Assembly: GCA_958496175.1 (NCBI GenBank)
Contig: OY292275.1
Span: 34,673,701 to 34,737,700, forward strand
Source of the DNA: Sisyra terminalis
Taxonomy: Eukaryota; Arthropoda; Insecta; Neuroptera; Sisyridae
Length of the DNA stretch: 64,000 nt
Reading direction: 5' to 3'
Below the pieces are notes generated by a model. The model saw only the letters and a program-made list of their open reading frames with translations. It was not told the origin of the DNA and made no database searches. The position numbers and the translations under genes are program-made. Shown here in pieces: positions 25,441 through 38,208 of the stretch (positions are counted from its first letter, which is position 1; each line of letters starts with the position of its first letter).

Positions 25441-25614
25441 ATTGTTATTAATCGTCGCCTTATAACTATTAAGATCTTTAGCGACTCTAGGGCTCATAAA
25501 AATCCGTAATTAAGAAATAGTCAAATTTTGCGCGATACGAGGATCGAGCCCAACACCTACCAGTTTTGGAGCGGTCATCTAGAGTTCTAGACCACTCGAC
25601 CACCAGTGGACCCC
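25441..25614 (-). mobile_element. tRNA-derived SINE, copy 1
   Basis: Read on the minus strand, the head has a tRNA-like A box TGGTCGAGTGG (25592-25602) and a B box GGCTCGATCC (25541-25550) at roughly tRNA spacing, but flanking stems do not form a clean cloverleaf and the sequence continues into a non-tRNA tail (to 25441). The same head plus tail occurs at 62180-62340, sharing TTATAACT...AGATCTTTAGC.ACTC.AGGG.TCATAAAA. Two head-plus-tail copies make a Pol III SINE the best call, rather than a tRNA gene. Confidence 0.75.
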
Positions 25615-26143
25615 AAAGAATTATTCATATTAATTTTAATATAAAGTTTGAAAAGTTTTTTATTAAAAGATGATAAAAACTTAAAAATTAACGTTTTGAT
25701 ATTTAACTTGAAACTTTTAAAGATTATTAATACAAGCTGCAAAAAATGAAAATTGATTAAATATATGTAATTATAGCACTTATATTCATATTTTGTCCCA
25801 CAATTACACGAATGATATGTTACTCCTATTTTTTATAGTTACTCTATAATCTATATCATTGTATGATGATTCTTTAAAAAAATCTCTCACAAATTTATTT
25901 TTGAATATAGTTACAAAAGTTTCAAAGTAATATGACTATAAGTTACTGACAGATGGTTGAGCAGTACCTACAGCATTATAGGGATTTCGTTTTTACTAAT
26001 TGGAAACGGAACTTTAAAAATTGGTGCATCTTGTGAGATTTCTTATATTTACACATTGATTAATTATTAATCTATGTAGGTAATGTTTATGTTTTCATTG
26101 TGCGCACACACAGTATACAGTATACACAAGTGTATACAGTATA
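25615..26143. other. Non-coding A+T-rich stretch
   Basis: No gene recognised. Near 26110-26145 a GTATAC-rich patch contains the near-palindrome GTATACACAAGTGTATAC, abutting the element that starts at 26144. Confidence 0.5.
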
Positions 26144-27282
26144 CACCTAATTCTGTTTTTACTCAGTTTTCATTTTTACACGACTTCTTTCGATTAAGCA
26201 GGTTTAATAAAAATATTAAAAATAAAAAATATTTTAAGCCCTTCGCTTGTATTAATAAAATGCACTAAAAAGTATATAATAAATTTATGAACTGAAACTT
26301 AGTACCGACTTCGCCACCGACATTAAGGCGATATTAGTCAATTAATGAAAATTGTAAGCTATTTAGTTGTATATCAAAGCAAGGAGTGTTCTCTATTACC
26401 AAATTGTAAACAAAATTACACTCTTTGCTTTGGTACACAATTAGATAGCTTACGATTCTCCTTAAATAGTTAATATCACCTTAATGTCTATGGTGAAATC
26501 GGTACTAAGATTCAGTTCATAAATTTATCACTTTTTAGTCCATTTTATCAATGCAAGCGAAGTTTATAAAATATTTTTATTTTCTCCTCTTTGGTTTTTG
26601 CCAACCACTGTCACAAATTTGAACTAACTGATTGTTGTCAATTGTTTCAACTGTCTTTTCGATTTCATTCAATAGCCAATTTTTGCTATTCATCAGTTGT
26701 GTTGGCTGTGAAAATTTCACGGATAATTGCTATAAGTTAATATAAGTCACTATTTGCGCCATAAAGTATACTATACATGCTACCTTCAACAACCACTTAA
26801 AATTGACACACTTATACATGAGCTTTTGAAGGTAGACAACATTAGTTTTTTCCACAATTAAACATTTAATTATGGTAGAACTACTTGATGTTTATTAATT
26901 TTTACGACGGATTCATGCGTTGTCATCGAGAGTAAACATGTGTGCCGAAATTCAGCGCGATAAAATGCTGGAAAGTAAGTGAAAAATGAGATTATGACTT
27001 CAGTACCTTAAAACAACAAAGTCACCTAATAGAAGCGAAGTAAAAAGCAATTTGATTGGAATTTTATAGAAAAATATTTTTACTAACCGTAATCTTTAAA
27101 AAAATTAGTCAGGAAATGTCGCTATTTACTACGTTGTAGCTTGTAAGTATACATTTAGTATTTTATTTAGTTTCTTTAAAATTGGACGTGTTCTTATCAT
27201 ATCTTTTTTAACATCTTTTCTTTTACACCAATTTATCTGGAATTTGTACCGTATATTTACCGTGTAAAAACAGAATTAGGTG
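26144..27282. mobile_element. Larger element bounded by a perfect 19-bp inverted pair
   Basis: CACCTAATTCTGTTTTTAC at 26144-26162 is repeated exactly in inverted orientation at 27264-27282. Between them lies the hairpin at 26222-26580 and a segment (26610-26690) that resembles 56797-56880 in dynein intron 13. The interior is non-coding. It could be one non-autonomous DNA transposon with an internal hairpin or a nested insertion; no clear target duplication was seen. Confidence 0.5.
26222..26580. repeat. Internal long hairpin (inverted repeat)
   Basis: Two arms of about 150 bp each pair almost throughout: CTTCGCTTG, ATAAATTTATGAACTGAA, AGTACCGA.TTC and GACATTAAGG.GATATTA in the left arm return as complements in the right arm. 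The loop lies near 26395-26410. It has the form of a MITE and sits inside 26144-27282. Confidence 0.85.
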
Positions 27283-30200
27283 TGCTTTATTGTCTTAAGC
27301 CGATAATATACGTATACGAGCATAGTTCGCGAACTCGATGTTCGCAAACAACGTTCGTAGCAAATGCATATTTATTATGAAAAAAGAAACGAAACGTTAA
27401 TTTCCATACATATCAATATGTTTTTAACTCAAATTTTTCACTTACTTATATTTAAGTTAAACATTTTTGAAATAAAATTGTTGAAACAAGTGTCATATGC
27501 TTATAATAATCAAACATAAAGTAGTGAATGATTTTGATTGCTTTTTAAAAAATATGTGTTTGACATAAATGATCAATTTTGTCATCAAAATACAATTTCA
27601 TCGAATATTCAAAATATAGTCTTATAAACAGTTGTCTCATTTTTTAATTTTTTGTGTCTTTTTCACTGACGCTAATTTTTATAAGTGAAACTTAATGATA
27701 ATAATTTTTGTTTATTTTCCCAATTTGTATGTTGTACGTTTAGAAGTTATTAATAGATATCTATAAATTTGATATCAATTACATAAGTGTTTTACAAAAA
27801 AAAAAATAATATTTCAAAAATGTGCTTATTTTTTAGATATTAACGAACCGTCTCATACATAAAGCCTCCTAAAGCTACTCAATAAAATATTGTTAAAGTT
27901 ATAGCTTAGTTTTGTTTAATTTCATTGGATTAAATTTTATCGTGACCTTATCTTAAAAAAAAAAACGAAAAAAATATTATTTATTTCACTCATAAAATGA
28001 AATACAATTAACTTATTTCTTTTTCTTCCGAAACAATAAATTTTGTTTTGCAGAAACATTTGGTTAATATAATATAGCAAGCTGAAGTATTCGAAGTTTT
28101 TATGATATTTTTTTCGTCAATTTATAAAAAAAATTTTTTTTTTGATAAGTATGAAAAAAATGTTCGTTGACTAATTGCTGAGACATTTAAATTTATATTT
28201 AGGAAAAGAAACTATGATTTTTCAACTGTAAATTCTTGAGTTGTGAGGTGCGCAAAAGATTCGTACATTTTGAAGTGTAAGGAAATTGCATGCGCTATGA
28301 ATGAAAGATTTTTGGCGAGTGATATATGAAATAAAATAACTTTTTTTTGTAGAAAGAAAGGTCGTTAGGTTTCTAAAAGTGTTACATTATAAAATTAAAG
28401 AAATTCAGGGTTGGCACAGTTAAATTTATAAATGTAAGTTAAAAATTAATTTGTCAGGCCGACCTTCGATCGACAAAAAGTAATCAATTTTTACTTAGGA
28501 TTGTATAAAAAGTATGAATTATAATACAGATATTTATTAATTATTAATTGACATTGATTCCGTTTCCTAACAAATGATATTATCAATTTTTATTTAACTT
28601 ACATTTTAATTATTCCTGAAAAATGTTGCATTTATTAAAAACCACTGCTTTTGCATGATGTAAAGAATTAGTTTTTATCTTTGCATTTTTTATATATTGG
28701 GAAAATTTCCCCTTATATAATATATTGAGGTGTAGAAGCAATATTTAATTATTTTTATGTCTAATGCAGTTCATACTCATATAAGTTTAATAAAAATTAT
28801 GATTTGAATTTTATAACACAATAAGTTATTCTCTTCAGAAAATCAAAAAAAAAACTATATGAATCTTTTTCGATAGTCAAGCAGCTCTAAAAGTTCTTGA
28901 TTTCGATCAAATTAATTCCAAATTGATTTAAAAATTTACAAACATGATATTTCAGCTGACAAAATTTAACAGAGTAATACTTATTTAAGTACCAGAACAT
29001 ACCGATATTAGAGGTAAAAGTCCTTTGAAAAAACACAATAGAAGGCTTTATAGTTTAAACCTAGGAAGAAAAAAGAATAATCGTAGACCTGCTAAGAAGA
29101 CAGCTATCATCTTCTGAAGAATTTATGTCCGGAAAATATTCGTCAACTCGTTTTAATTCCCTAAGCTTATGTGCGTAAAAAGAGTTGAGTATATCTCTTA
29201 TAGCGATTGAATTAAAACTTGAAGAAATCCTTGGAAATTCGCTCAAATTTTTTTACACACAAAAGCTTATGTGGTTGAAATTATAACATTTTCAATAATA
29301 ATATATTTCGATTAAAAACAGCATAAGCGAAGGAAAAGAAACATAAAGGAAGAATGTGAAAAAATAAATATTCTTAACTAAATATTTAAATAGCAAATTG
29401 AAAAATAAACTTTTCTTAATTGCAAAACTTCTATCAACTTTATGAATGTTGCATATAATTGCCTTAAATTCTATAGTATTATTTTGGGTTTTAATAATTT
29501 TTTGGGATATAAAAATTATTATATAATATATGAAAAAATAATAGAAGACCAACAGAAATAGAATTGTTGCAAATCAATTTTTCATAGTAGTTGATATTTT
29601 TAAACATAAACTAAGCTTATCAGATGTAACAATAGAAGAAGAAAGTGAAAAAATTGATTCCATAAAGTTTTAACTGTAGGCTTGTCTGGATAATTAAGAA
29701 TTGTTGTGAATTTTATAAATGACGTTATTTGTTTAAAATATATTTTTTTTTAATTTATGTGATTTATAAATAATGCTAACGTTAAGTACTACCTACTACT
29801 TTTTTGGCAACCTAAGGTCAGATTGACAAATACCTACAATTTTTTATGATCTATCAAAAACTATCTATAAATTTTAAAATATCAACCAATCTAATTAATA
29901 AATAAAAATGTTAGATTGAATTTCAGGTTCTGACATATTTAAAGACTTGAAAGAAATATTGAAATATTTCGTATTTTTTTTACGTTAAGGTAATCAATCT
30001 ATTTCTTAAACATTTCCGCAATTTAAAATCTCACTCTTTTTCTCTCAAATAGTGTACATTCTCAATTTCACGCCCACGATTTAATTTCTGTTTACGTTTC
30101 CCGACTTAATTTTGTGCAAAGAAAAAATTCCCCAACGTTGCTTACAATAATAACTCCGAAAAGACATGCGGACAGACTAGCGATTTTTGTACGCATCAAA

Positions 30201-33200
30201 AGTACGTAAACTTATAGCACACAAATTAGTGAGTAAAAACGACATCATAAACGTGTATATCTTGCAAATAGTCTGTTAAAAAGAGAAATAAAATGAAAAT
30301 AGTGGCTACTAAATTCTTGGCAGTCTTTCTTACTGAAAATAGAAATGACTTGATTGAATATAAGGAAGTGAGACTATATCTGTGTGTATAAGAAAAGAAA
30401 ATAAACCTAATGACGATTATATTAAATAAAATCGAATTTTTACGATGAATTCAGTAGTAGAAAATAGAAATGGAATACCGACGGTGAAAATCTTAAAACT
30501 GTCCCTGTTGAGGGCGAAAGTTATAAGTTTTCTTGTTTTCCCTTTTACATGCTATCATTTCTTTTATTCCATACACGTGTCGAAATTGATCGACTTACGT
30601 TTGACAACATAGAACTATTGATGGAAACCATGTGGAATGTAGACTGGCGGCAAATTCAAATGAATATTTAATTACAAATAAGTATAATTACTTACAATTC
30701 TCTAAACCTAAATAAAGGTGATATAAAAAATTCCATCCCTTTTTTCATTTCATTTCACTTGAAATCAATTTTTCAGTCACGCAAACTGATATCATCTTTG
30801 ACCCAACCACCTAAAAACGGAAAATTCGACGAAAAAATTTAGACCACACGCTATTTTTAAACTTTTGAACGAAATAACCAAAATCATTTTTTTAAAATGT
30901 TTAATAATAAATTTTTTTAAACATAATGCTTAACAGTTTTTATATTTGATTGCATGTAGTTAAATTGTATCTATGCATAAAATTTCACTTCACGCTGCAT
31001 TACCTCAAATTAATTTGTTTAATCTGTTAAAAAATAAAATAAAAACAGCATTTCTGTTTACATATAGAATAAAAAATAGAATAGAAATTAAATTACTGAG
31101 AATTAGTGGATGATCAAAACAAAAGAATGCCCTAATTCTAAAGTTAATTGAATTTAATCCTATTATACAGTGTGATATATATTATCTGAAATTGATCCTT
31201 ACACTTCAAGTGTAAAACTAGAAGTCTATGTCTACCTCAATTTTGTGGCTCTAGAGAAAAAAAAATTAATTAAAAAAACCCAGACTAAGAAACCACCATG
31301 CGAAATTACTTCTTCAAAAATTAAGAAAAAAAAGCATAGTTAAGTATATATCTTAGTAATTGCAGTACCTATACATTCGTAAGTCTATTAGTATTTAATA
31401 AGACATTACAACAATTTATGTAATTTAAAAAAAAAACATAATCTAAATAACTTGTCTAAATAACTTGTCTAAGTGGTTCATGTTTTACCAGGGAGTTAAA
31501 AAAAGATGAATTATATTCCACGTAATGCCAATAGTTCTCAATGACTGTCTTTTTGATTCAATTTGCTTACAAGACAATGAAGTTTGTTTCCAGATGAGAA
31601 CTATAACAATAAAAGTAATTTCGTTCTTTGCCAATCATTAATTTCTGACAATAAAGCTTCGAATTACTATAAACAAAGCTAACTAATGCTTCAAACTTTT
31701 GACCAACTCTTGGCTGAAATCTTCACTTTTATCCTAAAGGATGCTGGTTATTTCGCTTGAAAAAAGGAAGTAGTAATATTTAAGGCATTTTTTAAATATT
31801 ATTAATTTAAATTCTTAGTAGCAAAAGATATAGACAACAATTATACAATATATATCCATTAGGTTGCACCAAAAAAGTAGACTACTATTACATAAAAAAA
31901 TAATATTGTGAAATTTTGATCATTTAATATTGATATTAAGAGATCATCGCAATTTTCGATTTTTCACTCCAATGTGTATTTTTTCAATACTTTTGAAACA
32001 TTATACTAAAAAAATATACATTATTAGATTGAGTTACTTCTTTTCATTAAATCTATGTATTTTTTTAACCTATGTATCGAATATAAAAATTCTTGGTCAA
32101 AACATCGAATTAATTCTATGTATCTTATGTTAAACATTGATTAGATTCGGTACATTAATGTTTAGTGAACTTCCCTAATATACCTTCTGTAATTAAAGTT
32201 TTAATTATGGTAGAACTTGGGCCCTTATTCCTTATAAGTCGGGGTATATAATATGCAATAACAACTAAATTACAAATTGCAGTATTTGAGTTTTATCTGG
32301 TATCCTTATCTACCAGTTAAAATACATTCCAATAGTAAAAAACTATGATTTAGATAAATTATATCATTCAAAGCAAAACAAAAAACACATCAATTAGGTT
32401 AATAATCGTGGGTCCAAAGTCTAAAAAAAATCAAATTTTCTATCAGAAAGACCACAAAAACTACATTAGTGATAGTTACAATTCTTTCCCAACACTCCTC
32501 AACTATTCCCATACTTTTGTACAATTTCACCTGCTTTTAATGGTTAATAAAAACCTTCGGCTTCGGCCAAACTTTTGGTTACCTTTGAGCCACAGTCGAA
32601 GATGCAATTAAGGTAACTTTTTGATTCAAATCGAAATCTTAGTCGGATCCTAGTTACAATAAGAACTAATATTTCTAGTAAGTCGTTAAATGATACGTGA
32701 TTAAGAAGACACCATGGTCTCAATAAAAAAAACAAGTAAAATAAATTAAAAATGAATAAATAACTCCTGAGGAAGCATTTATTAAATCTTGTAAAGTAAA
32801 TTGGTCCGTATTTAAAATTGTGTTGTTAAAAGTGGGTTTAAAGTTTTGAGTTGTGGCATAAGGTCTACGATGTTATCGAACAATATCTACTACTTCGTCA
32901 ATTACAAGAATTTTGAAAATTTTCCTGTAGGATATATTCCATTAGGTTTAAATTTTAAAACGATACATTATAAAAAATGATTTTTTCAAAATTCTAGAAC
33001 AAAACACAGCCTAAAGCCTGTGGAAGCCTGTAATTAGATTTTCAAAGTATTACAATTACTATTGTTTTTGAACTTAATATAGGTATTGTACAGTATTTAG
33101 TTTTAAAATGGTATTACAGTTATAACTATAGTTATTTTTAACTTATCAAAAATTAATGAATATCCAAATATAAAAATGGATTTTGAACTTTTATTACACC

Positions 33201-35039
33201 GTAAGTGCATAGTTTGCAAAGAGATGAAAGCACTTATACTTAACTGTCGCTTGTGTTACCAAGCTACATATATAGTTTTAAAAATGTATATATTTAGTAC
33301 TTACATTTAGTTACTCATTCTAAAACTTTTTTATTATAAATTTACTTGATTTCTTTTGCTTTTTATTTCGATTAGACAAAAAATTTATTGTCCTGAATAA
33401 GTTCAAATATTTTATGTATAATAAAGTTGAAAATAAATAATCAAATTTAAAAAAGAAATAAACAAGAATCGAAAGTTGAAACTTTGTAATCAATCTGTAA
33501 CATATACAGTAATTCATCAAAAGTTAAATCCAACCCCTTTTTGATGATATATATCGATAACGCGTTAAATATGTAAATAATGTAATTATGTAATAGCAAT
33601 ATGTGGGTCAAATATAATGAATAAAGAAATAATTTGATTATAAAGGTGAATACCGAAGAGTACCTGACATATATTGAAAATAAATAATTAAATAAATAAT
33701 ACTTAATTTTTAAGCATATATATTAACTACAAGTTAGAACAAAAAATAACTATTTTGCAAAAGCAAAAATATATTCGTAATAATCTAATAATTCACAAGT
33801 TAATAGATTAATAGATATTCCTAACAAAAGAAACAATTTAATAGTTTAATTTGAAATTTAATTTTTAAAACGTGCTTTAACTAAAATTTTTCGAATATTA
33901 ATATGCCTATTGTATTATAAAAGTATTAAGAAAAGGCTCGTTATTGCGTGAAGTTATAAACGTCTACAAGATCAGCTGTGGTAATTAAAAATAAATATAA
34001 GTAACTGAAAATCAAATGTTGCCCTTCATTTTGTCGCCAATATCAAATAAATAAAATAGCACTTATTTTGTATTTATTTTGCACAAGGTAATAAATGTAT
34101 GCACTTTTACTTTTACTAATTTACACTTGTTTTATATTGTTGTGGTTTCAATGTAAACATTGATGGATACACGTAAATTAACATGGTTTTGTAAACAAAA
34201 AATAAATATTTAACATTAATTAACATTAGTTGTTAAGGTTTTGCAAATATCGTAGCGTTTTCAACTGATCATTATCAAGTTCAAGTTAAATGGGAAATAT
34301 ATGATTGAAAAATGATAATTATTGAAATTCTTAATAGTAATGTTTGATTTATAGGGATTGTTTTCATTCATAAAAATATATATAAAGTCTCATTTTGAAA
34401 CGTTTAATTTTCTATTGATTTTCACAAGCAAGATATATATGTATATTTTTACTGAAGCTACATAAAATGGATTTGCGTGCTAAATTTGATGTTGAAGAGG
34501 AGTTAATGTTTAAAACTATTGGTTTTTGTTGAAAGTTCTCAAGGAAAGGAGTTTATTATATTGTTAGGAGCATTTGTATTTGTTTTGATAACCCTAGTTT
34601 TTATGGATCGTTTTGAAGTGTATTCGGGATTCAAAGTTTAAAAGGGGAGATGATAGGACAATTGTTTAATATTTTGCAATGTTTTAAAAGGATGCAAGGT
34701 CGGGGTAATGATAATAATTTCTCTAATTGGACTATGTGAATGAGTAGTTGATCGCAGACTCGGGTAATTGTTTAAACATTCTAACTTTTTGCGATATGGA
34801 ATATAGTACTTGGTAAATATTTGCAAGTTTTACTTACTATTTTGATTTATAAATTAGAAGGTTAATCATCACACACAATATTCACAGATATAAATGTTAG
34901 TAACAAAATTGGAAACTTGCTGACCCCCGAGATTGAGAAATGGATTTTTTTTCTGATAATTAGTATTGTTTAATTCATTGCAAAGAGAACAGGTATTTTG
35001 AAAATAAGTGTGTTTTGTTGAACACAATGTTTATATTAT
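27283..35039. other. Long non-coding A+T-rich stretch
   Basis: No gene supported over 7.7 kb. The scattered 60-90 residue frames are Phe/Ile/Lys/Asn/Tyr-rich and lack motifs. A short duplicated ATAACTTGTCTAA unit occurs near 31446. The 32030-32170 segment resembles 16090-16260 (shared spaced ATCGAA and ACATCGAATTAAT motifs) and may be an old shared repeat. A CTTCGGCTTCGGCC motif at about 32555 is transposon-like but unplaced. Confidence 0.5.
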
Positions 35040-35300
35040 GTGACCGTCTCGCACCGCAGCGCGAGTTAAACAACACAGACACGATTCGTGGATGCTCTAG
35101 TACACGACGTTGAATGGAGAGCGGCGGCTGCTGCTGCTGCTGCTGCTGGTGCTGATTCCGGCGTATGTACATCGAATTACCGGCGGCCTTTATGTCGACG
35201 CCGCGCTCCAATCGGTCGACTCTAGAAACGCAAACGCCACCGGTCGAAATGAGGGTGTGTGGAATGAGTCACTGGGTGTTCCGTTACGCTAAAACCCAAT
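35040..35300. promoter_or_regulatory. CpG-rich island: probable promoter or first exon, strand uncertain
   Basis: About 260 bp stand out by high G+C and dense CpG in otherwise A+T-rich DNA, with a (CTG)n run near 35128-35150. Both strands are open. The plus frame from a non-ATG codon at 35110 reads like a signal peptide (a run of Leu, then VLIPAY). The minus frame has an ATG near 35170 and reads MYIRRNQH followed by a Gln run and PPLS. No convincing splice donor was found on either strand. In insects such patches usually mark promoters or first exons; the minus-strand gene at 18593-19396, which needs an upstream non-coding exon, is one candidate owner. Confidence 0.45.
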
Positions 35301-36053
35301 ACCAAGTCCTTGTCCTTCTATCACTTTTTCAAACGTAACGGTACATATACCCATTTTACTTCAGATACGTCGCATATTCTACTACGTCGTTGCCAAAGTC
35401 ATGCGCACAAACTGTCAGCTCATCCACGAGGAAAAAAGAAAATTTTCAGAAGCACAAAATCGAAAAACTTAATAACCTTGAAAAGATTCAAAATTGATGG
35501 ACTAATAAACGTTTCAATCTTTTCTTATTGAAATTTAAGAAATGAGTAGGTAAAATTTCAGTTTCATTCAAAATTTTTTTTGGGATTTCAGAAAATATAT
35601 AGAACGTAAGGACAAAGAAAAGTACAATTCCAAAATATTAGCTAAATACTTATACAAACTTATAATTTTTATTTACATTTTTAAGTAGCTGATGTCCGAG
35701 ACTTCGTTTACGTAACGTAAGTGTTGGTTATATTTTCTTTTTAGATTTGCTATTTGTAGTGGCATATGAAAATTATTATTTTTCTTATTTCTTTTACGAA
35801 AAATATAATCATACTTAAAAACACTGTTTTGTCAACTTTAAAAAGACGCATTTAATAAACTGTTGCTTAGAATAAAATAGTTGTATGTAATGATCAATTA
35901 ATTTTCAAAAAATATTTATAAATATCTAAAAAACTTATGGTATATTGCGTATTCCTACGAAAGATATACTACCGTGAACCGAATTATCTATAAATCAATC
36001 AGCAGCTATACATAAATAAAAAATATCGTCCAGTTCAATAAAGTCGGTCTTAA
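35301..36053. other. Non-coding A+T-rich stretch
   Basis: Flanks the CpG-rich block. The frame at 35310-35531 has no motif. No repeats recognised before the TTAA at 36050. Confidence 0.5.
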
Positions 36054-36357
36054 CCCTTAGAGTGCTGGGAAGCGCTATCGCGATCCTCCTGTCTCCTCCG
36101 TAAAGAGCCAGGAGCGCGATAGCGCTCGTCTTGCAAAGTCACTATTAGACGGAAATTAAATTTCTTACGGAACTCAAATTTTCCAAAAAAATAGTTTTAT
36201 AATATATTAAGAAAGATGAAACCACACATAACGAAGTTTTCTTTGAGTTTTGAATATTTACCTTCACTTATATTTGAGCCATATTTTACTCCAAAATCAG
36301 CTAAAATTTCTCGGCACTTTTAGCTAGTATCTAAAAAATCGGTTGGCATTCAAAGAA
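36054..36357. mobile_element. piggyBac-like MITE with TTAA target duplication
   Basis: The 304-bp element is flanked by TTAA on both sides (36050-36053 and 36358-36361). The left end reads CCCTTAGAGTGCTGGG; the right end, inverted, reads TTCTTTGAATGCCAACC, an imperfect terminal inverted repeat of the piggyBac type. Near the left end a G+C-rich hairpin pairs AGCGCTATCGCGAT (36071-36084) with AGCGCGATAGCGCT (36113-36126). No coding capacity. The TTAA sites and CCC(T/Y)TTAGAGTGC-like start match known piggyBac-derived MITEs. Confidence 0.75.
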
Positions 36358-38027
36358 TTAATTATGGCTTAAAACAGTTAAAAGTTTTCAAAATATCAGA
36401 ACTTAAGGGTCAATATTTTTGAATATTAGTCGGAATCCCATCCGACAGTCTCGATTCCCCGAATGATTAATGATGCATTTTTTCAAAACTATTACCCTTC
36501 TGTATTATACAATGTACAACACTACCGTGCAATTGAAATTTGTACAATTGCACGAAACCCAGTTCCTCCATAATCAAGTATAACGATTGTGTAACTATAC
36601 ACTTATTATTAAAATATATCTAAATTTCAGGTATACAATTAAACCATATTGGATAGTTTCGAGTTCACCATACACGATTTGGTGTATGTCTTTTGCTCTG
36701 GAAGAGCATTTGAAATTTCTTTTATCGTTATGACTTACCGTATAATTAACATTCTAAACACCCCCCTTTCAAATTGTCATTCTTTCTCTGTCAATAGGAG
36801 CCACTAACTTTAGCTCACATAAATGCCGGTATTTTCTTTTAGTTCGCCGAATTTCAGGAAGTACTCGCTCACTAATGTATTCATTATGAATGCGTATTTC
36901 AGATTTTAAGGTTTACAATATGTGAAAGCCAAAAACTTAATGCTGACTTATAAACTTAACTTAACCTTGTTCAAATATATGTATCAGAGTTTAAATTTTT
37001 TAGCCGACTCTTAGTTTCTGTTTCTAATAAAAAACCAACTTGTTTTATATTAAACGATAAAACGTTTCGTCTATAACGACAGTTTGATTATGAAGTTTGA
37101 AATTTCGATTGTATATTAGACGTTATACTGTACAAAATTTGCCATTATTTTTCACTCTTTTATGGGAGGAGTTTTCAAAAATCCTTTCTTATTATATATC
37201 TGTACTGTATAAGAAAAACACTTTCCAAATTTCATTGACACAAATGGACACTTATATTTGAAAATACTATATAAAACGAAAAAAATTATAACTTTTTTTA
37301 TTTTGATGATCACCACCCAAAAAGCTATTCGATTTCGCACATTTTAAATACCGAAGAAAAGTTAGTAAGGAAGATTTTATAAATTGATAGTGAAATATAT
37401 ATGACAAAAAATTGCTCCCGCAATTCCTCGCTATTACCATAGTTATAAGTCTTATGTTTGTATATAAAAATGTTTATATTTCAAAGAAACGATTTATTGT
37501 ACATTAAATTGATTTTACTGTGCTGGTTATTAGTTCAACTGAAAATATTCGTACAAATTATTTTTTAACTTGAATTACCTTACTAACGATATATAACTAG
37601 CCTGTCGAAAGTAAAGTTTTGTTTTCATCCCTCAGTTTTTACGTAGAGGACACTTTCTCTTATTATTTTTAAGGAATGATAAATAGCTTATTATGAGCTG
37701 CTAATTCTGTTGTATCTTAATACCAAATTCTATTGAATTCGGTCGTTCCGTTCTTCAGTTATAAAGAGACATACAGACAGACAAAAACTTTAAAAATGTT
37801 AAATTTGAATAAGAGATTCTTGAAACAAATATTTACTCTAAAATTTAGTTTAAATTTAAAATGTACAGACAATCGTGGGAATTTTATATATTAATGTATA
37901 TAGTTTTTTACAAATCGTTATAGTGTGACGTAATCTCATCGCAGAAAATTTGAAGAAAAATTAGGAATATTTGACTACAAAGAAATTTGAATGAGAAGAG
38001 CGGTCCAAGTCATCCAGATTCGCTGTA
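36358..38027. other. Non-coding stretch with a probable repeat-derived segment
   Basis: No gene recognised. At 37725-37785, TTCGGTCGTTCCG followed by ACATACAGACAGACA resembles the 3' regions of dispersed insect retroelements, but no second copy was seen here to confirm it. Confidence 0.4.
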
Positions 38028-38208
38028 GAATGGACTAAACGAAGGAAATGCACGATTGGAGCCAAAAACTTGCTCCTCATATTTGAGCTTTCTGAACATC
38101 AAACAAGTACTGATAGGGTACCATGGAGTTCTAACTAGAAATGAAACTCTGGAAAGGAAAGATTTTAGACCGTCAACATCCACCATCCTGGACATTCTAC
38201 AGTCACTG
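38028..38208 (+). mobile_element. Non-LTR retrotransposon C-terminal remnant, copy B
   Basis: Related to 7507-7725 over most of its length in the same orientation, ending at the same GGACATTCTACAGTC. The reading frame has stops in this copy. It is clearly a decayed relic; the clade is not determined beyond Jockey/R1-like. Confidence 0.55.

Noticed and set aside
25541..25614. Functional tRNA gene on the minus strand
   Set aside because: A and B boxes are present but acceptor and anticodon stems do not pair well, and the head continues into a tail shared with 62180-62340, which marks a SINE.
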